Shown here: positions 52,001-63,000 of the stretch, in pieces
How the letters are laid out: every line of letters begins with the position of its first letter
Numbering within the stretch: position 1 is the stretch's first letter
From: Anarhynchus alexandrinus
Taxonomy: Eukaryota; Chordata; Aves; Charadriiformes; Charadriidae
NCBI GenBank assembly: GCA_008711295.1
Contig: VUYV01000119.1
Span: 1,021,159 to 1,085,158 of the forward strand
DNA length: 64,000 nucleotides
Direction of reading: 5' to 3'
Translations under genes and position numbers: made by a program
Notes under the pieces: generated by a model
What the model was told of the DNA's origin: nothing
The model's input: the letters and a program-made list of their open reading frames with translations, nothing else
Databases searched by the model: none

Positions 52001-54953
52001 AATCCTAAAGAATCTACTCTTGTTAGGAAACAGGTCTTATGCAAACACAGGGTACTGCAAACCACAACCTCAACAATATTTAAAATAATTGGCTTCACTT
52101 AAATTTGACAGAGGAGCAGAGGTCTCAGCTATTTAACATCTCTCCTCATTATGTGATACTATAAATAAAGAAAAAAGCATATAAAAACGACTCCTGGGAG
52201 GGGAGGCTGTACAGGGGCTCACCATCATTGTCCAGCGAGGCTGCGCTGCCAAGACAGGTTACAGACAACCACTGAAAAGCCTTCAGAGGTTGCTTTGTTA
52301 CTCCAAGTTTACCAAACACACAAAGCTAACTTTCCCTTTTGCTTTGTCGTTTTCTACTTTCAAAATAGAACAAAATAAAATTTACTTAAAATAATTGTTT
52401 TCGTAAAACAGAAAAGTGAAGGACTCCATGATTTTTATTATTCTGCATCTTTAAAACAATCATAAAAACAACCATTACTCCTAACTTCAAAGCTACACAT
52501 CCTGCGCAGAGCCACAAACCCCAGCTCTTTAGAACATATTAAGTTTAATAACAAAACAAGAAAACCAAGCAGACTCTTTTACCCCTGGGAAAACCAAAAC
52601 ATCTAAATAAAAATGATGCTAGGAGATATTATCTTTCTCTTCAGGGGAGAAAAGGCAACAATTTGTAAAGTATTTTGTAATTAACTCTTGTGACTATATT
52701 GGATCAAGATGGTCTTACCCCAAAAAGGCAATACACAATGCATTTTTCAGTCTCCTAGGTTAGCAACAGATAAATGGATTTTATATGTCATTAAAATCCC
52801 AATGCGTTGCAGTAACAGTCAGGGGTGATCAAGAAGGAAAATAAGTAAATAATGAGAGCAACTGTTCATGTGAAGCCCTGAGAGTGTATACCTATAGTTA
52901 CTTGTGACTTGAAGCATACCCTTCTGATCTTGCCATCGGCCAGCTCTGTGGCCCAAGGCCTTGGTTTCATGTCTAAGCAGAAAGATTTATCCTAATGGGC
53001 TGCAACTCCCTGAGCTTTAAGCACCATTAAATGCATGTGAGTTAAGAACTTTCCACAAGGGATTTCTGTGAAGCCATAGAAGAGATTTCCTCCTCGTTCA
53101 TCACTTAAGCACGGCTTTATCTAGAGACAAGATCGTAACTACGCCCATCTTCATGTAATTTCCCTACCACCAAAACATCATCTTCTAAAAATAATGTTAT
53201 TTGCTAGTCCAGTACAATGTTCTACCTCACACATCATCTTCATTTCAGAAGCTGAAAGGGGGCACTCAGTTAACAAAAAGAGGTTGCTGAATAACCTTAA
53301 GTTGCTTTGGTCATGTAAGCAGTATCTCTAAATTGAAGTCCTCTCCCCCAAGGCACAAAGTGCCAAACAGATGAATAAGCTAAGAATTTTTGAAGACTGA
53401 TGAAAAGAAACCAAGAAGCTTTTATATAAAAGGGAAAATCCACATGACTTCACTGTATGCTGAGCATTACCAGTCACATGGGAGCTCCCCCTCAGAATTT
53501 GCAGTTGAAGGAAATGGAGTTGGAGGCATGTCTCTTCCCAGCAAGCAAAGTCTGCTCACCCTCCGTGCACAGAGGTGAGCTCAGTAGTGGTATGTAATGC
53601 ACCATCAAGGCTAAAAGATCAATTAATATCACATTCTGACTAGAACCCTGTTCTTTCCCCTGCCTTTTTCCCCACTTTGTTTCCCCTTTTTATATGGAAC
53701 AATGATATTAATCCACTTCTAAAAATGGAGAAGTTCTTCTCCAAGAACATTTGGCAAGGTATGATGTATCTGGAGTAAAACTTTCTATGCCACATAGCAA
53801 TCTCACATCACCCTGATGTGGGAAGTCTCATTAACTACAGCTCTGACATGAAGAGATTTCTTGATATTAAAAATCTTTGAACACTCGTTCCAGTAAGAAG
53901 TTCTTATAATTCCACAATCTGGAACACAGACTTGCCATTTGGTTAGGAAGCTACAGCCAAGTTCATGACTTTTGAAATTCTTGTGAAAACCTTCTTGAAT
54001 TTGACCAAATTACAGACTTCTGAAATGAACATAAATATATCAGCAACTATCTGCTAGGATGTGGTTTCACCACCGTCAACTGCAGCCAGCCCACGCTAGT
54101 GCTGCTGTCATGTGGCTAGTCACATCCTACCTTCCACCTCTGGCCAGCTGTAGCACCTTCTCCCCATCTGCCAGTTTGTACTGGGATTAGCGCTTTTGGG
54201 ATCCCAGTCAGCCATCTCCGAGTCCTGACGCTGGCACAGAAGAGGCAAGGGGAAACACAACTGCATCTTTTGGCAGCACTGCTTACAGAATCCCAGGCAA
54301 ACAGGAAACTGCTTTCTAGTATGCTGCTCCGTGTCGACAGCAAAGCTCTGGGGATTTGATCTGGACGAAACATGTTAATTATACCACACTCGCTTGAGCT
54401 GTTAATAAAAAAATCACATCTCTCTGTGACACTGAACATTAGCATCTTAAAAATCATCCTGAGTTTCAAAACCAGGCAAATCTCAGCTACATTTGTGATG
54501 CCTACCATAGCTGCTCGGAGACAGAAAAATATAGGAAAATAACTAAAGATAAGCACAAAAATAAGAATATACTGATGGGCCACAAGGATAGCACGATGGG
54601 AAAGATGCATTAACCATTTTATGCTCCAGATCTAGCAACTGACACAGTATTAACCAACAAATATCTAGTCTAAGAGACTTATTTGAAACAGTTTTGGCAG
54701 AGGACTGAAGGTAGCTAGATAAAGCCATTGAAAGATTTGAAAAAGAAAAGGAGGTAGACTACCGTCTGTCTATGTTGTCTTTAAGCTGTATGTGGTAGCA
54801 CTCCTAGAAATCGTGTAAATGCATATTTTAAAACAGAAGTAAAAATGACAGTATTTCTACAATACATTGAAAATGGGTACCAGTGTGAAAGCTTACACTT
54901 AAATATATAATTCAAACAAGCTTTAACATTAAGTGTTCTATACAAGACATATT
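49036..54953. other. Long non-coding stretch
   Basis: About 5.9 kb with no recognised gene or interspersed repeat. The longest non-repeat open frame of the window is here (54116-54610, minus, 164 codons) but shows no domain, signal or codon evidence. A short GC-rich island at about 52190-52260 with splice-like borders is described separately. Confidence 0.45.
52223..52245 (-). other. Candidate microexon (speculative)
   Basis: A 23-base segment on the minus strand lies between an AG acceptor preceded by 'gtaacctgtcttggc' and a good donor, ATG followed by GTGAGC (donor at 52217-52222). It sits in a small GC- and CpG-richer island within AT-rich DNA. One frame across it is open and reads ASLDNDGEPLYSLPSQES, continuing past the donor. 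I do not recognise the peptide. It may equally be chance. Confidence 0.15.
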
Positions 54954-55756
54954 TAGAATCATAGAATGGCTTAGGTTGGAAGGGACCTTAAAGATCATCG
55001 AGTTCCAACCCCCCTGCCATAGGCAGGGACACCTCCCACTAGACCAGGCTGCCCAAGGCCACGTCCAGCCTGGCCTTGAACACCTCCAGGGATGGGGCCT
55101 CAACAACCTCTCGGGGCAACCTGTTCCAGTGCCTCACCACCCTCAAAGTGAAAAACTTCTTCCTAATGTTCAATCTAAACCTGCCCTCTTCCAGTTTGAA
55201 GCCATTCCCCCTCGTCCTATCACTACATGCCCTAGTAAAAAGTCCTTCCCCAGCTCTCCTGTAGGCCCCCTTTAGGGACTGGAAGGCCACAATAACATCT
55301 CCCCGGAGCCTTCTCTTCTCCAGGCTGAACAGCCCCAACCCTTTCAGCCTCTCCTCAGAGGAGAGGTGCTCCAGCCCTCGGATCATCCTCGTGGCTCTCC
55401 TGGACATGTTCCAGCAGGTCCATGTCCTTCTTATGTTGGGGACTCCAGAGCTGGATGCAGTACTCTAGGTGGGGTCTCACGAGAGTGGAGTAGAGGGGCA
55501 GAATCACCTCCCTCGCCCTGCTGGCCACACTTCTTTTGATGCAGCCCAGGATGCGGTTGGCCTTCTGGGCTGCGATCGCACATTGCTGGCTCATGTTGAG
55601 CTTCTCATCCAGCACACCCAGGTCCTTCTCCTCAGGGCTGCTCTCCAGTCATTCCCCGCTCAGCCTGTATTTGTGCTTGGGATTGCCCCGACCTAGATGT
55701 AAGACCTTGTCCTTGGCCTTGTTGAACTGCATGGGGTTGGCGAGGGCCCACCTCTC
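54954..55756 (-). mobile_element. 5'-truncated CR1 LINE, young group
   Basis: Antisense 3' end 'tagaatcatagaatggctta', then the 3' UTR and ORF2 C-terminal half. Minus-strand frames carry [34 protein letters not shown], and upstream [20 protein letters not shown] and [23 protein letters not shown] 2-base deletion (the segment reads 'gtccaggagagccacgagg' on the minus strand) splits the two blocks into different frames. The break at about 55756 lies downstream of the RT catalytic core. It is nearly identical to, and inverted relative to, the copy at 59375, which has the same deletion. Confidence 0.94.
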
Positions 55757-56528
55757 CAATATTTAGGTATTCTCTATTCTTATATGAACGTACTATGCCA
55801 AGAGGCCATATTAAAGAAAAAAAAAAAAAGCCTACTTTACACATATACCAGAAATTCACCTATCTAGAAGTCAAATTTGCATTGAATATGAAATAGGTAT
55901 CTTTAGGATTTTGAGGTAAAGAGGACTGTTGTTGTTTCTTCTAAGATAAATAGTTTCCAAAAAAGGTGCAAGACTGAAGTTTTGTTCTAACCTTTAAAAA
56001 AATAATCTAAGAATCTATGCATCACAGAATGCCAATACTACAGCATGCTGTCTCCTATTTTCATTTGATTCATGTTCCATAAAGTTTTACCACACACACC
56101 TGCACAAATCTTGAATCTCTGCACATTCATCTATCAGCAAACAGACTGATAATGCAGATCACTGAGGTCTCCTGAGGAATACTAAACCCAGTAAGAGAAT
56201 TAGTCCCAAGCACAAAAATGAGGAAGTCTCAACAGCTGTGATTTACAAAGCATACAAGAGAGTAAAATCTCAAGACTATCAAACCTCTAAATGGGTAAAT
56301 TCTTACATGGCTAATATGCAGAATTCAAGATGAGCAGCTGCCCATGTACCTTACATTCAAAGGCACACTCTTCCCAGAGGTACATGGTCCGTCACATTGA
56401 CCATGGGCTATGGATGGACACTACCATTCACCAACAGTTCATGACAGAAGCTGGGCTTGCTGGCCTATCCAAACAGGCCAATAAAAAAATAAAGAACAGA
56501 TGCAACAAAACACAAAATTAGGAAGTAT
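55757..56528. other. Non-coding, no feature recognised
   Basis: Unique AT-rich sequence with an A-run at about 55817-55829. No gene seen. Confidence 0.5.
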
Positions 56529-56765
56529 TCACAGAACCATAGATATTTGGTTGCAAATGACATCTGGGGATCTTTAGTCCAGACTTCCATTCCTTCCTGA
56601 TGTCTTCCAACTAGCCAAGCTCCAAAAACTACTAGGGATGAAGATTACACAAACTCCAAGCAAACTGCTCTAGTGCTGTACTGCCCTCCTAGTGAAAATG
56701 TTTTTCCTAATGTCCAAACTGAACTTCCTAAGTGAGCCATTCCCCTTGCTACTTTGCTTCACACT
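56529..56765 (-). mobile_element. Older CR1 3' end
   Basis: Antisense CR1 3' end recognised from 'tcacagaaccatagatattt' through 'atctggggatctttagtcca' and 'cttccattccttcctgatgt' to 'gtttttcctaatgtccaaac' and 'tgagccattccccttgct'. It is clearly more diverged than its neighbours, so it is an older insertion. Only the 3' UTR and last ORF2 codons are represented. Confidence 0.75.
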
Positions 56766-57620
56766 ACTTTTTTGTAGCCTTTGCCTTTTGTAGCCATCAA
56801 TTTAGGTATGTCCAACTACTTAGAGAAGTAACCCTTACACTCTTGCTCCCCGACTGCTGACTGCTCCTCTCCCTCCCAAACCACTTGCCTAGCAAAGAAG
56901 TTTTGTCTAGAAAGACTGATGGGGGAGTAGAAGAGTACTTCAGCCTTTCATGTGTTATCTGCCACTGGACTGCCTTCCCCCATGTTTGAACAACACACCA
57001 TTTTCCTTGAACTTTCTCTTGCAACTACCATAATTGAAGGATAATGTAAGAAAGGATCCTACGCATCCAGCATTAAAAAAAGTTTCTCCACCAAACCTCT
57101 CTGCAAATGATCAAATTATGTGTTGCTTTGTTAAATGGTCACAGTTAGAGATATATTAGGAATCTTAAGGTATGTTGGAAAAAATACAAAGTGATTCATT
57201 ATTTAAGACAACCTACATCCTTTCCTAAAAGCTAAGACAGTTTGTCTAGCAGAAAGTCTGCAGTGCCCATGCAGTGCTGGAGTTGAGGCTGTGGAGGAAG
57301 GCTGGGAAGGCAAGCAGCGGAGCTGAGAAGCTGAACTGTCAAAGAGAACACTTAGGGTTATTCCAGGAATTCCTAGGTAGAAACCAATGGGAAGCCACCA
57401 TGAAGGCAAGTGTCTACCCTAGGTCCCTTTGTATTAAGGAGCTACTGCTCCTCAGCCCTAAGGGTTGTTTTAAAAAAAAAAAAACCTCTTATTTCTATTA
57501 TACTTGTTTGCTGCTAGGATTAGGAATCCCTTGCTATGGTCAGATTGTTAATCATAGGGTTAGAGACAGACCCTGGCCCTATTACAAGAACAAAGTGTGA
57601 TAGACACACTGTCATTGGGC
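56766..57620. other. Non-coding, no feature recognised
   Basis: Unique sequence with an A-run at about 57472-57484. No gene or further repeat recognised. Confidence 0.5.
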
Positions 57621-59021
57621 GGGGAGCAGAATGAAACCCCCATAATCCAAGGGGAAATGGTTAGTGACCAGGTCCAGCACCTAACATATGCAAGTCTATG
57701 GGGCCAGGTGGGATCCACCCAGGGATGCTGAGGGAACTGGCGGAAGTGCTTGCCAAGCCACTCTCCATCATTTATTAGCAGTCCTGGCAAACCAGGGAGG
57801 TCCCAGTAGACTGGAAGTTAGCAAATGTGATGGCCATCCACAAGAAGGGCCAGAAGGAGGATCTGGGGAACTACAGGCCTCTCAGTCTGGCCTCGGTCCC
57901 GGGGAAGGTTATGGAGCAGATCATCCTCAGTGCCATGACATGGGACATATAGGACAACCAGGTGATCAGGCCCAGTCAGCATGGATTTATGAAAGGCAGG
58001 TCCTGCTTGACTGACCTCATCTCCTTCTATGACAAGGTGTCCCACTTAGTGGATGAGGGAAAGGCTGTGGATGTTGTCTACCTGAGCTTCAGTAAAGCCT
58101 TTGACACCGTTTCCCACAGCATTCTCAGCTTGGACAGGTGTACTCTTCGCTGGGTAAAAAACTGGCTGGATGGCTGGGTCCAAAGAGTGGTGGTAAATGG
58201 AGTTAAATCCAGTTGATGGCCGGTCACAAGTAGTGTTCCACAGGGTTCAGGACTGGGGATGGTTCTCTTTAATACCTTTATCAACAACCTGGATGAGGGG
58301 ATCGAGTGCACCCTCAGTAAGTTTGCAGCTGACACCAAGTTGGGCAAGAGTGTTGATCTGCTTGAGGGTAGGAAGGCTCTACAGAGGGATCTGGACAGGC
58401 TGGAGCAATGGGCTGAGGCCAATGGTATGAGGTTCAACAAGGCCAAGTGCCGGGTCGTGCACTTGGGTCACAACAACCCCATGCAGCGCCAAAGGCTTGG
58501 GGAAGAATGGCTGGAAAGCTGCCTGGAGGAGAAGGACCTGGGGGTGTTGGTCGACAGCTGGCTGAATATGAGCCAGCAGTGTGCCCAGGTGGCCAAGAAG
58601 GCCAACACCATCCTGGCCTCTATCAGGAATAGCGTGGCCAGTAGGACTAGGGAAGTGATCATTCCCCTGTACTCGGCACTGGTGAGGCCCCACCTCGAGT
58701 ACTGTGTTCAGTTTTGGGCCCCTCACTACAAGACAGACATAGAGGTGCTGGAGCATGTCCAGAGAAGGGCAACAAAGCTGGTGAGGGGTCTGGAGGACAA
58801 GTCTTATGAGGAGCAGCTGAGGGAACTGGGGCTGTTTAGTCTGGAGAAAAGGAGGCTGAGGGGAGACCTTATCACTCTCTACAACTACCTGAAAGGAGGT
58901 TGTAGAGAGGTGGGGGTCGACCTCTTCTCGCTAGTAACAAGCGACAGGACGAGAGAAAATGGCCTCAAATTACACCAGGGTAGGTTTAGGACTGATATTA
59001 GGAAAAAGTTCTTCTATGATT
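57621..59021 (+). mobile_element. CR1 LINE RT fragment, catalytic residues substituted
   Basis: Plus-strand CR1 ORF2 RT with nearly continuous coding sense but several stops. MGPGGIHP is followed by a TAG after SIIY. QHGFMKGRSCLTDLISFYD and motif A VVYLSFSKAFDTVSH (58082-58105) follow. A short in-frame deletion removes the segment after SIL, and a TGA replaces a Trp after VNGVKSS. Then come [13 protein letters not shown], motif C FAADTK (58322-58333), [30 protein letters not shown] and RTRENGLKL. Motif A lacks its Asp and motif C its first Asp. The ORF2 end and 3' UTR are missing: 'ggaaaaagttcttc' runs directly into 'tatgattc', as if an internal deletion had joined ORF2 to the terminal octamer. 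TCATTGGGC (57612-57620) and TCATTGAGC (59021-59029) flank it as a possible target-site duplication. Confidence 0.92.
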
Positions 59022-59374
59022 CATTGAGCATGTTAGAACCAGAAGTAGGTACTGAACTGAAACTCCAAGGCCAGTGCATTTTCCTACTGCCTTTCCTTAC
59101 TTGCTTCTCTGAAGGGGAGCATTTACATGCCTCACAAACACCTGTTTGACAATTTCTTTTTAGACTTTCATATCCCATACTTGCCCAAGTTTCTCTGTGA
59201 AGTATACACTGGGGAAAAAAAACCCCACCATATAGTTCCCAAAACTGTTTCTAGTCTTGCTTATACGTACTTTCTACCTGACATTACCTGTCTTAGCACA
59301 GGCTGAGCATTAGAGCTAAGTTTAAAAGACCCATCCCAGCAAAGTTTGTGATCCTTCTGGCAAAGACAAACAGT
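59022..59374. other. Unique spacer between two CR1 copies
   Basis: About 350 bp without CR1 similarity or recognisable coding sequence. Confidence 0.5.
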
Positions 59375-60006
59375 GCAATGTGTGATCGCAGCCCAGAAGG
59401 CCAACCCCATCCTGGGCTGCATCAAAAGAAGTGTGGCCAGCAGGGCGAGGGAGGTGATTCTGCCCCTCTACTCCACTCTCGTGAGATCCCACCTGGAGTA
59501 CTGCATCCAGCTCTGGAGTCCCCAACATAAGAAGGACATGGACCTGCTGGAACATGTCCAGGAGAGCCACGAGGATGATCTGAGGGCTGGAGCACCTCTC
59601 CTCTGAGGAGAGGCTGAAAGGGTTGGGGCTGTTCAGCCTGGAGAAGAGAAGGCTCCGGGGAGATGTTATTGTGGCCTTCCAGTCCCTAAAGGGGGCCTAC
59701 AGGAGAGCTGGGGAAGGACTTTTTACTAGGGCAGGTAGTGATAGGATGAGGGGGAATGGCTTCAAACTGGAAGAGGGCAGGTTTAGATTGAACATCAGGA
59801 AGAAGTTTTTCACTTTGAGGGTGGTAAGGCACTGGAACAGGTTGCCCCGAGAGGTTGTTGAGGCCCCATCCCTGGAGGTGTCCAAGGCCAGGCTGGACGT
59901 GGCCTTGGGCAGCCTGGTCTAGTGGGAGGTGTCCCTGCCTATGGCAGGTGGGTTGGAACTTGATGAACTTCAAGGTCCTTTCCAACCTAAACTATTCTAT
60001 GATTCC
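59375..60006 (+). mobile_element. 5'-truncated CR1 LINE, young group
   Basis: Begins 'gcaatgtgtgatcgcagccc' within ORF2 and carries [19 protein letters not shown] and [22 protein letters not shown]. The 2-base deletion gives the frame change (QESHEDD). [48 protein letters not shown] and the 3' UTR follow, ending 'aactattctatgattcc' at about 60006. Across about 98 residues of the C-terminal frame I count three differences from the copy at 54954. Same group as 13978 and 19435, though those keep the reading frame or lack the region. Confidence 0.94.
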
Positions 60007-63000
60007 ATTTGGGTGGCTGATGATTCTGATAAGCATCTAATAAGGCCTTTAGATGACTACTAGCTGCAGGTAGCTAAGTACACTTAAACACTTTTAAAAA
60101 TCTCTCCAAGAGTGTAGAGATGTTTCTGAAAAGTAGCTTCAGGAGTCTCACAAATTCCACACTGTCTCTCAGCAGAGAAGCCTAACTGCTAGTTCAAGGG
60201 CCACTAACTAGAAGGTTTGATGGCATTTGCCACCAACTCTGTTTGCAAACACTGTGTTGCCTGATAAGTGTTTGCTTCTGGTGTACTGTAAAGTTACCAT
60301 TTGGAAGAACTCTGTAATCGCCAATAGTTTTTTTCTGACTGGATACTGACTTTCCTCTAGAGCAAAATTTTAGAGAAGTCCTGGGAACAGGAGGTAAGCT
60401 TAGAAATAAAGTCAAAAGATAATTATTTGGGCTGAGGGACAAAGAAGCCTTGTAAAACTGCAAATTGCTTTAAGAAGTGAAATTGCATCAAGGGGTAATC
60501 TACCAGCAGGAGAGGGAAGAACACACTGTGTTTACTTACACACATTTTAAACTCTAATGCAGTCTCACATGTTCTCACTTACAATTGTTTCAAGGCACTG
60601 CAGTATTACATGTGTTTTTCATCTTTGCACTGCACATGCGGGATGCTCTCTTTTCCATATCATAATCCTGGCTTGGACATGAGGGAATCTAACTCCTCCC
60701 CAATGCCAATGCACAATTTTAATCAGGAATCATGCTATATTTCGTAATTTCCCTAAAGCGTCCACTTCTGGTTTCAGGCAATTATGTAATACTTGTTCAA
60801 TTTAGATTTCAGCATACAGTGTGCCGTACCAGGGAACTGTTAACTACACCCAGCTGAAAATCAGGAAGAGCATTTGGTGGGGAAAAAAAAAGGCAAGGGG
60901 TGGCAGGGGAAGGAAGTGGAAGTGGTTTTGGTTTTGTTTTTGGTTTTTTAATTTTTAAAATAAGCATACCGGTTTGTAAGCTGATGGTGGCCATTTGGTC
61001 TTTCATTCTCAAGGGCTTGGGATAAAGATATTGATATTGTTACTAGTTCGAATGCTGAGAAAGTAGCCGTGCTAATAGAAACAGCTTCTTGTCCTGGAAT
61101 TGTACCTGAGGACCATTATAACAAGAGACATTATAGATTAATACATTGCACAGACACTTTATTCAATCCAAATATTTTTTCTGTCAATAAGCCCAAAACC
61201 AAGATTAAAAGCTTGTCTAAGATATGACACAAGACTCAAAAGTCATAAGTACAAGAGACCACCACTGTTCTGCAATATGGCCAAGATCAGCAGGATGTGG
61301 AAAAGTTGTCAGTTTTCAGCTAGATCCTACAGTTCTCCATGTATCTGCCAAATAATGATTCACAGCAGAAGAATTCTCAAAATATTGTACAGCAACCACG
61401 AGAAAGCAATCAAGAGAAGCATTATGGTTTGCTGCATAGATCAAAGGCAAATCAAGGCTGGGAGATCTTCCCTAGGTAAAACAACCGATCAATTTAATGT
61501 AGAAACATGATGACTAACATTCAATACACAAAGCAACAGATTAAAATGCTCTCCCTTTCTAGTATCAGCAACCAAGAACTATAAACCAACTAAGTAAAAC
61601 AAATCCAACCCAAACTCTAAAGATATGCATGTAGCCCATGTAATTCAACTCCCTGAAGCTGTTAAAAAAAAAAAAAAAAAAAAACACAACAAAAACCTCC
61701 AAGGACAACTACCCCAAATACCAGGGGCAGTTGAAGATACCTTGTCAAGGGATGGACATTCAGCTTGCTCAAAATATCCTGCTGTTCACTGCCTTTCAAC
61801 ACTAGGCTTCCCAGCCTGAGCTGACACCACCCTTCCAAAGCTGCCATTTGCTGATGGTGAACAGAATCAGAAACTCATCCTTCCCCACAACCCCCCACAG
61901 CTGGCTTCAGCTCCTTTGGCTGTGCTTACTAAGATGCAGCAAGCAGTCACACCTAAGAAGACTGCCCAGCATAGCCCCTGGGACTATCCTGCTGCTGCTA
62001 AACTTCAGCAAACTGAGCCACAGTGTATCAGGCTAGCTTCCTCCCCAAATTTATAACCATAATTAAAAAAAATCCATCAACTTAAGAAACAAGGGTGAAT
62101 GAGAAAAGGGAGCATTACGCATTTCCTGCAAGATTTCCCATTGAAAACAGCTGTGAACAATAAACATAACTTCACTTTCAAATCTCCAGATGGACTGTAG
62201 TGAAAATACAGCCAAGCCTGTGCATGTTCAAAAGAAAGTATCTCTGAAGTCTTGGGATTACTATGACCCTTCTCTGCTCCCTTTCAAAGGGAGCAAGAAA
62301 ACTATCAATATCATCTGTTGCTCCATAAGCCAAAGTGGCAGGTTTGTAGGCCATCGAGAAGTCCCAGCTTGGGTGATTAAATGAAGCAGTACAATACCCT
62401 ACCCTGGAGCTTTTCACCATACATATGCTTTAATAAACCCTGGAAGTTGAACTAAACTAGACTTGATGCCTCTAAGCCAACTTTGAACCCTAGGAAGTAT
62501 ATTCTCCTTGTGTGAGTATTTCAAATGTCACTAATATTAGATGTAGCTTGTGTGATTAATGAGCCAAAACCATTAAGGTCTCATATCATATACAGAAAAA
62601 AAAAGACCCAAAGGCAAAAATTGCAGAAGTTTATAATAAGGAAATAAATTTATGTCCTCCTGTTCCTTATCTTGCCAAGGACATCCTGACTTACTATGAA
62701 TTGTTTCTGTTAATCAGAATAAGAGGTCTAGCTTAATGCAACCAAACTTTTAGATGCTGTTTAAAATGGCAGGAAAATGAGTAATAGGTAAAGGAACATC
62801 AGCGTCACTATGGGACACTTCGAAACAGCAAGACTAACACTTACCTATATGCATTCATTGGGCAGGCTGGGTTTAAGGAGTTTATAGAAGGTCCTTCTAC
62901 ACAGAATACCTAAAGAAGTTCAACACACCTCTGTTGAGATTTAAATAACAAAGTAGCACACAAAACAGATTCTCACAAATTAAAAATATTAAAAAAAAAA

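Noticed and set aside
54116..54610. 164-codon open frame on the minus strand, the longest outside CR1
   Set aside because: No recognisable domain, no supporting splice or promoter structure, and the composition follows the local DNA. The hydrophobic start could be chance in AT-rich sequence.
62435..62505. Possible very old CR1 3' end on the plus strand
   Set aside because: Only a loose resemblance to the 'ggttggactagatgacct' tract, with no octamer tail.
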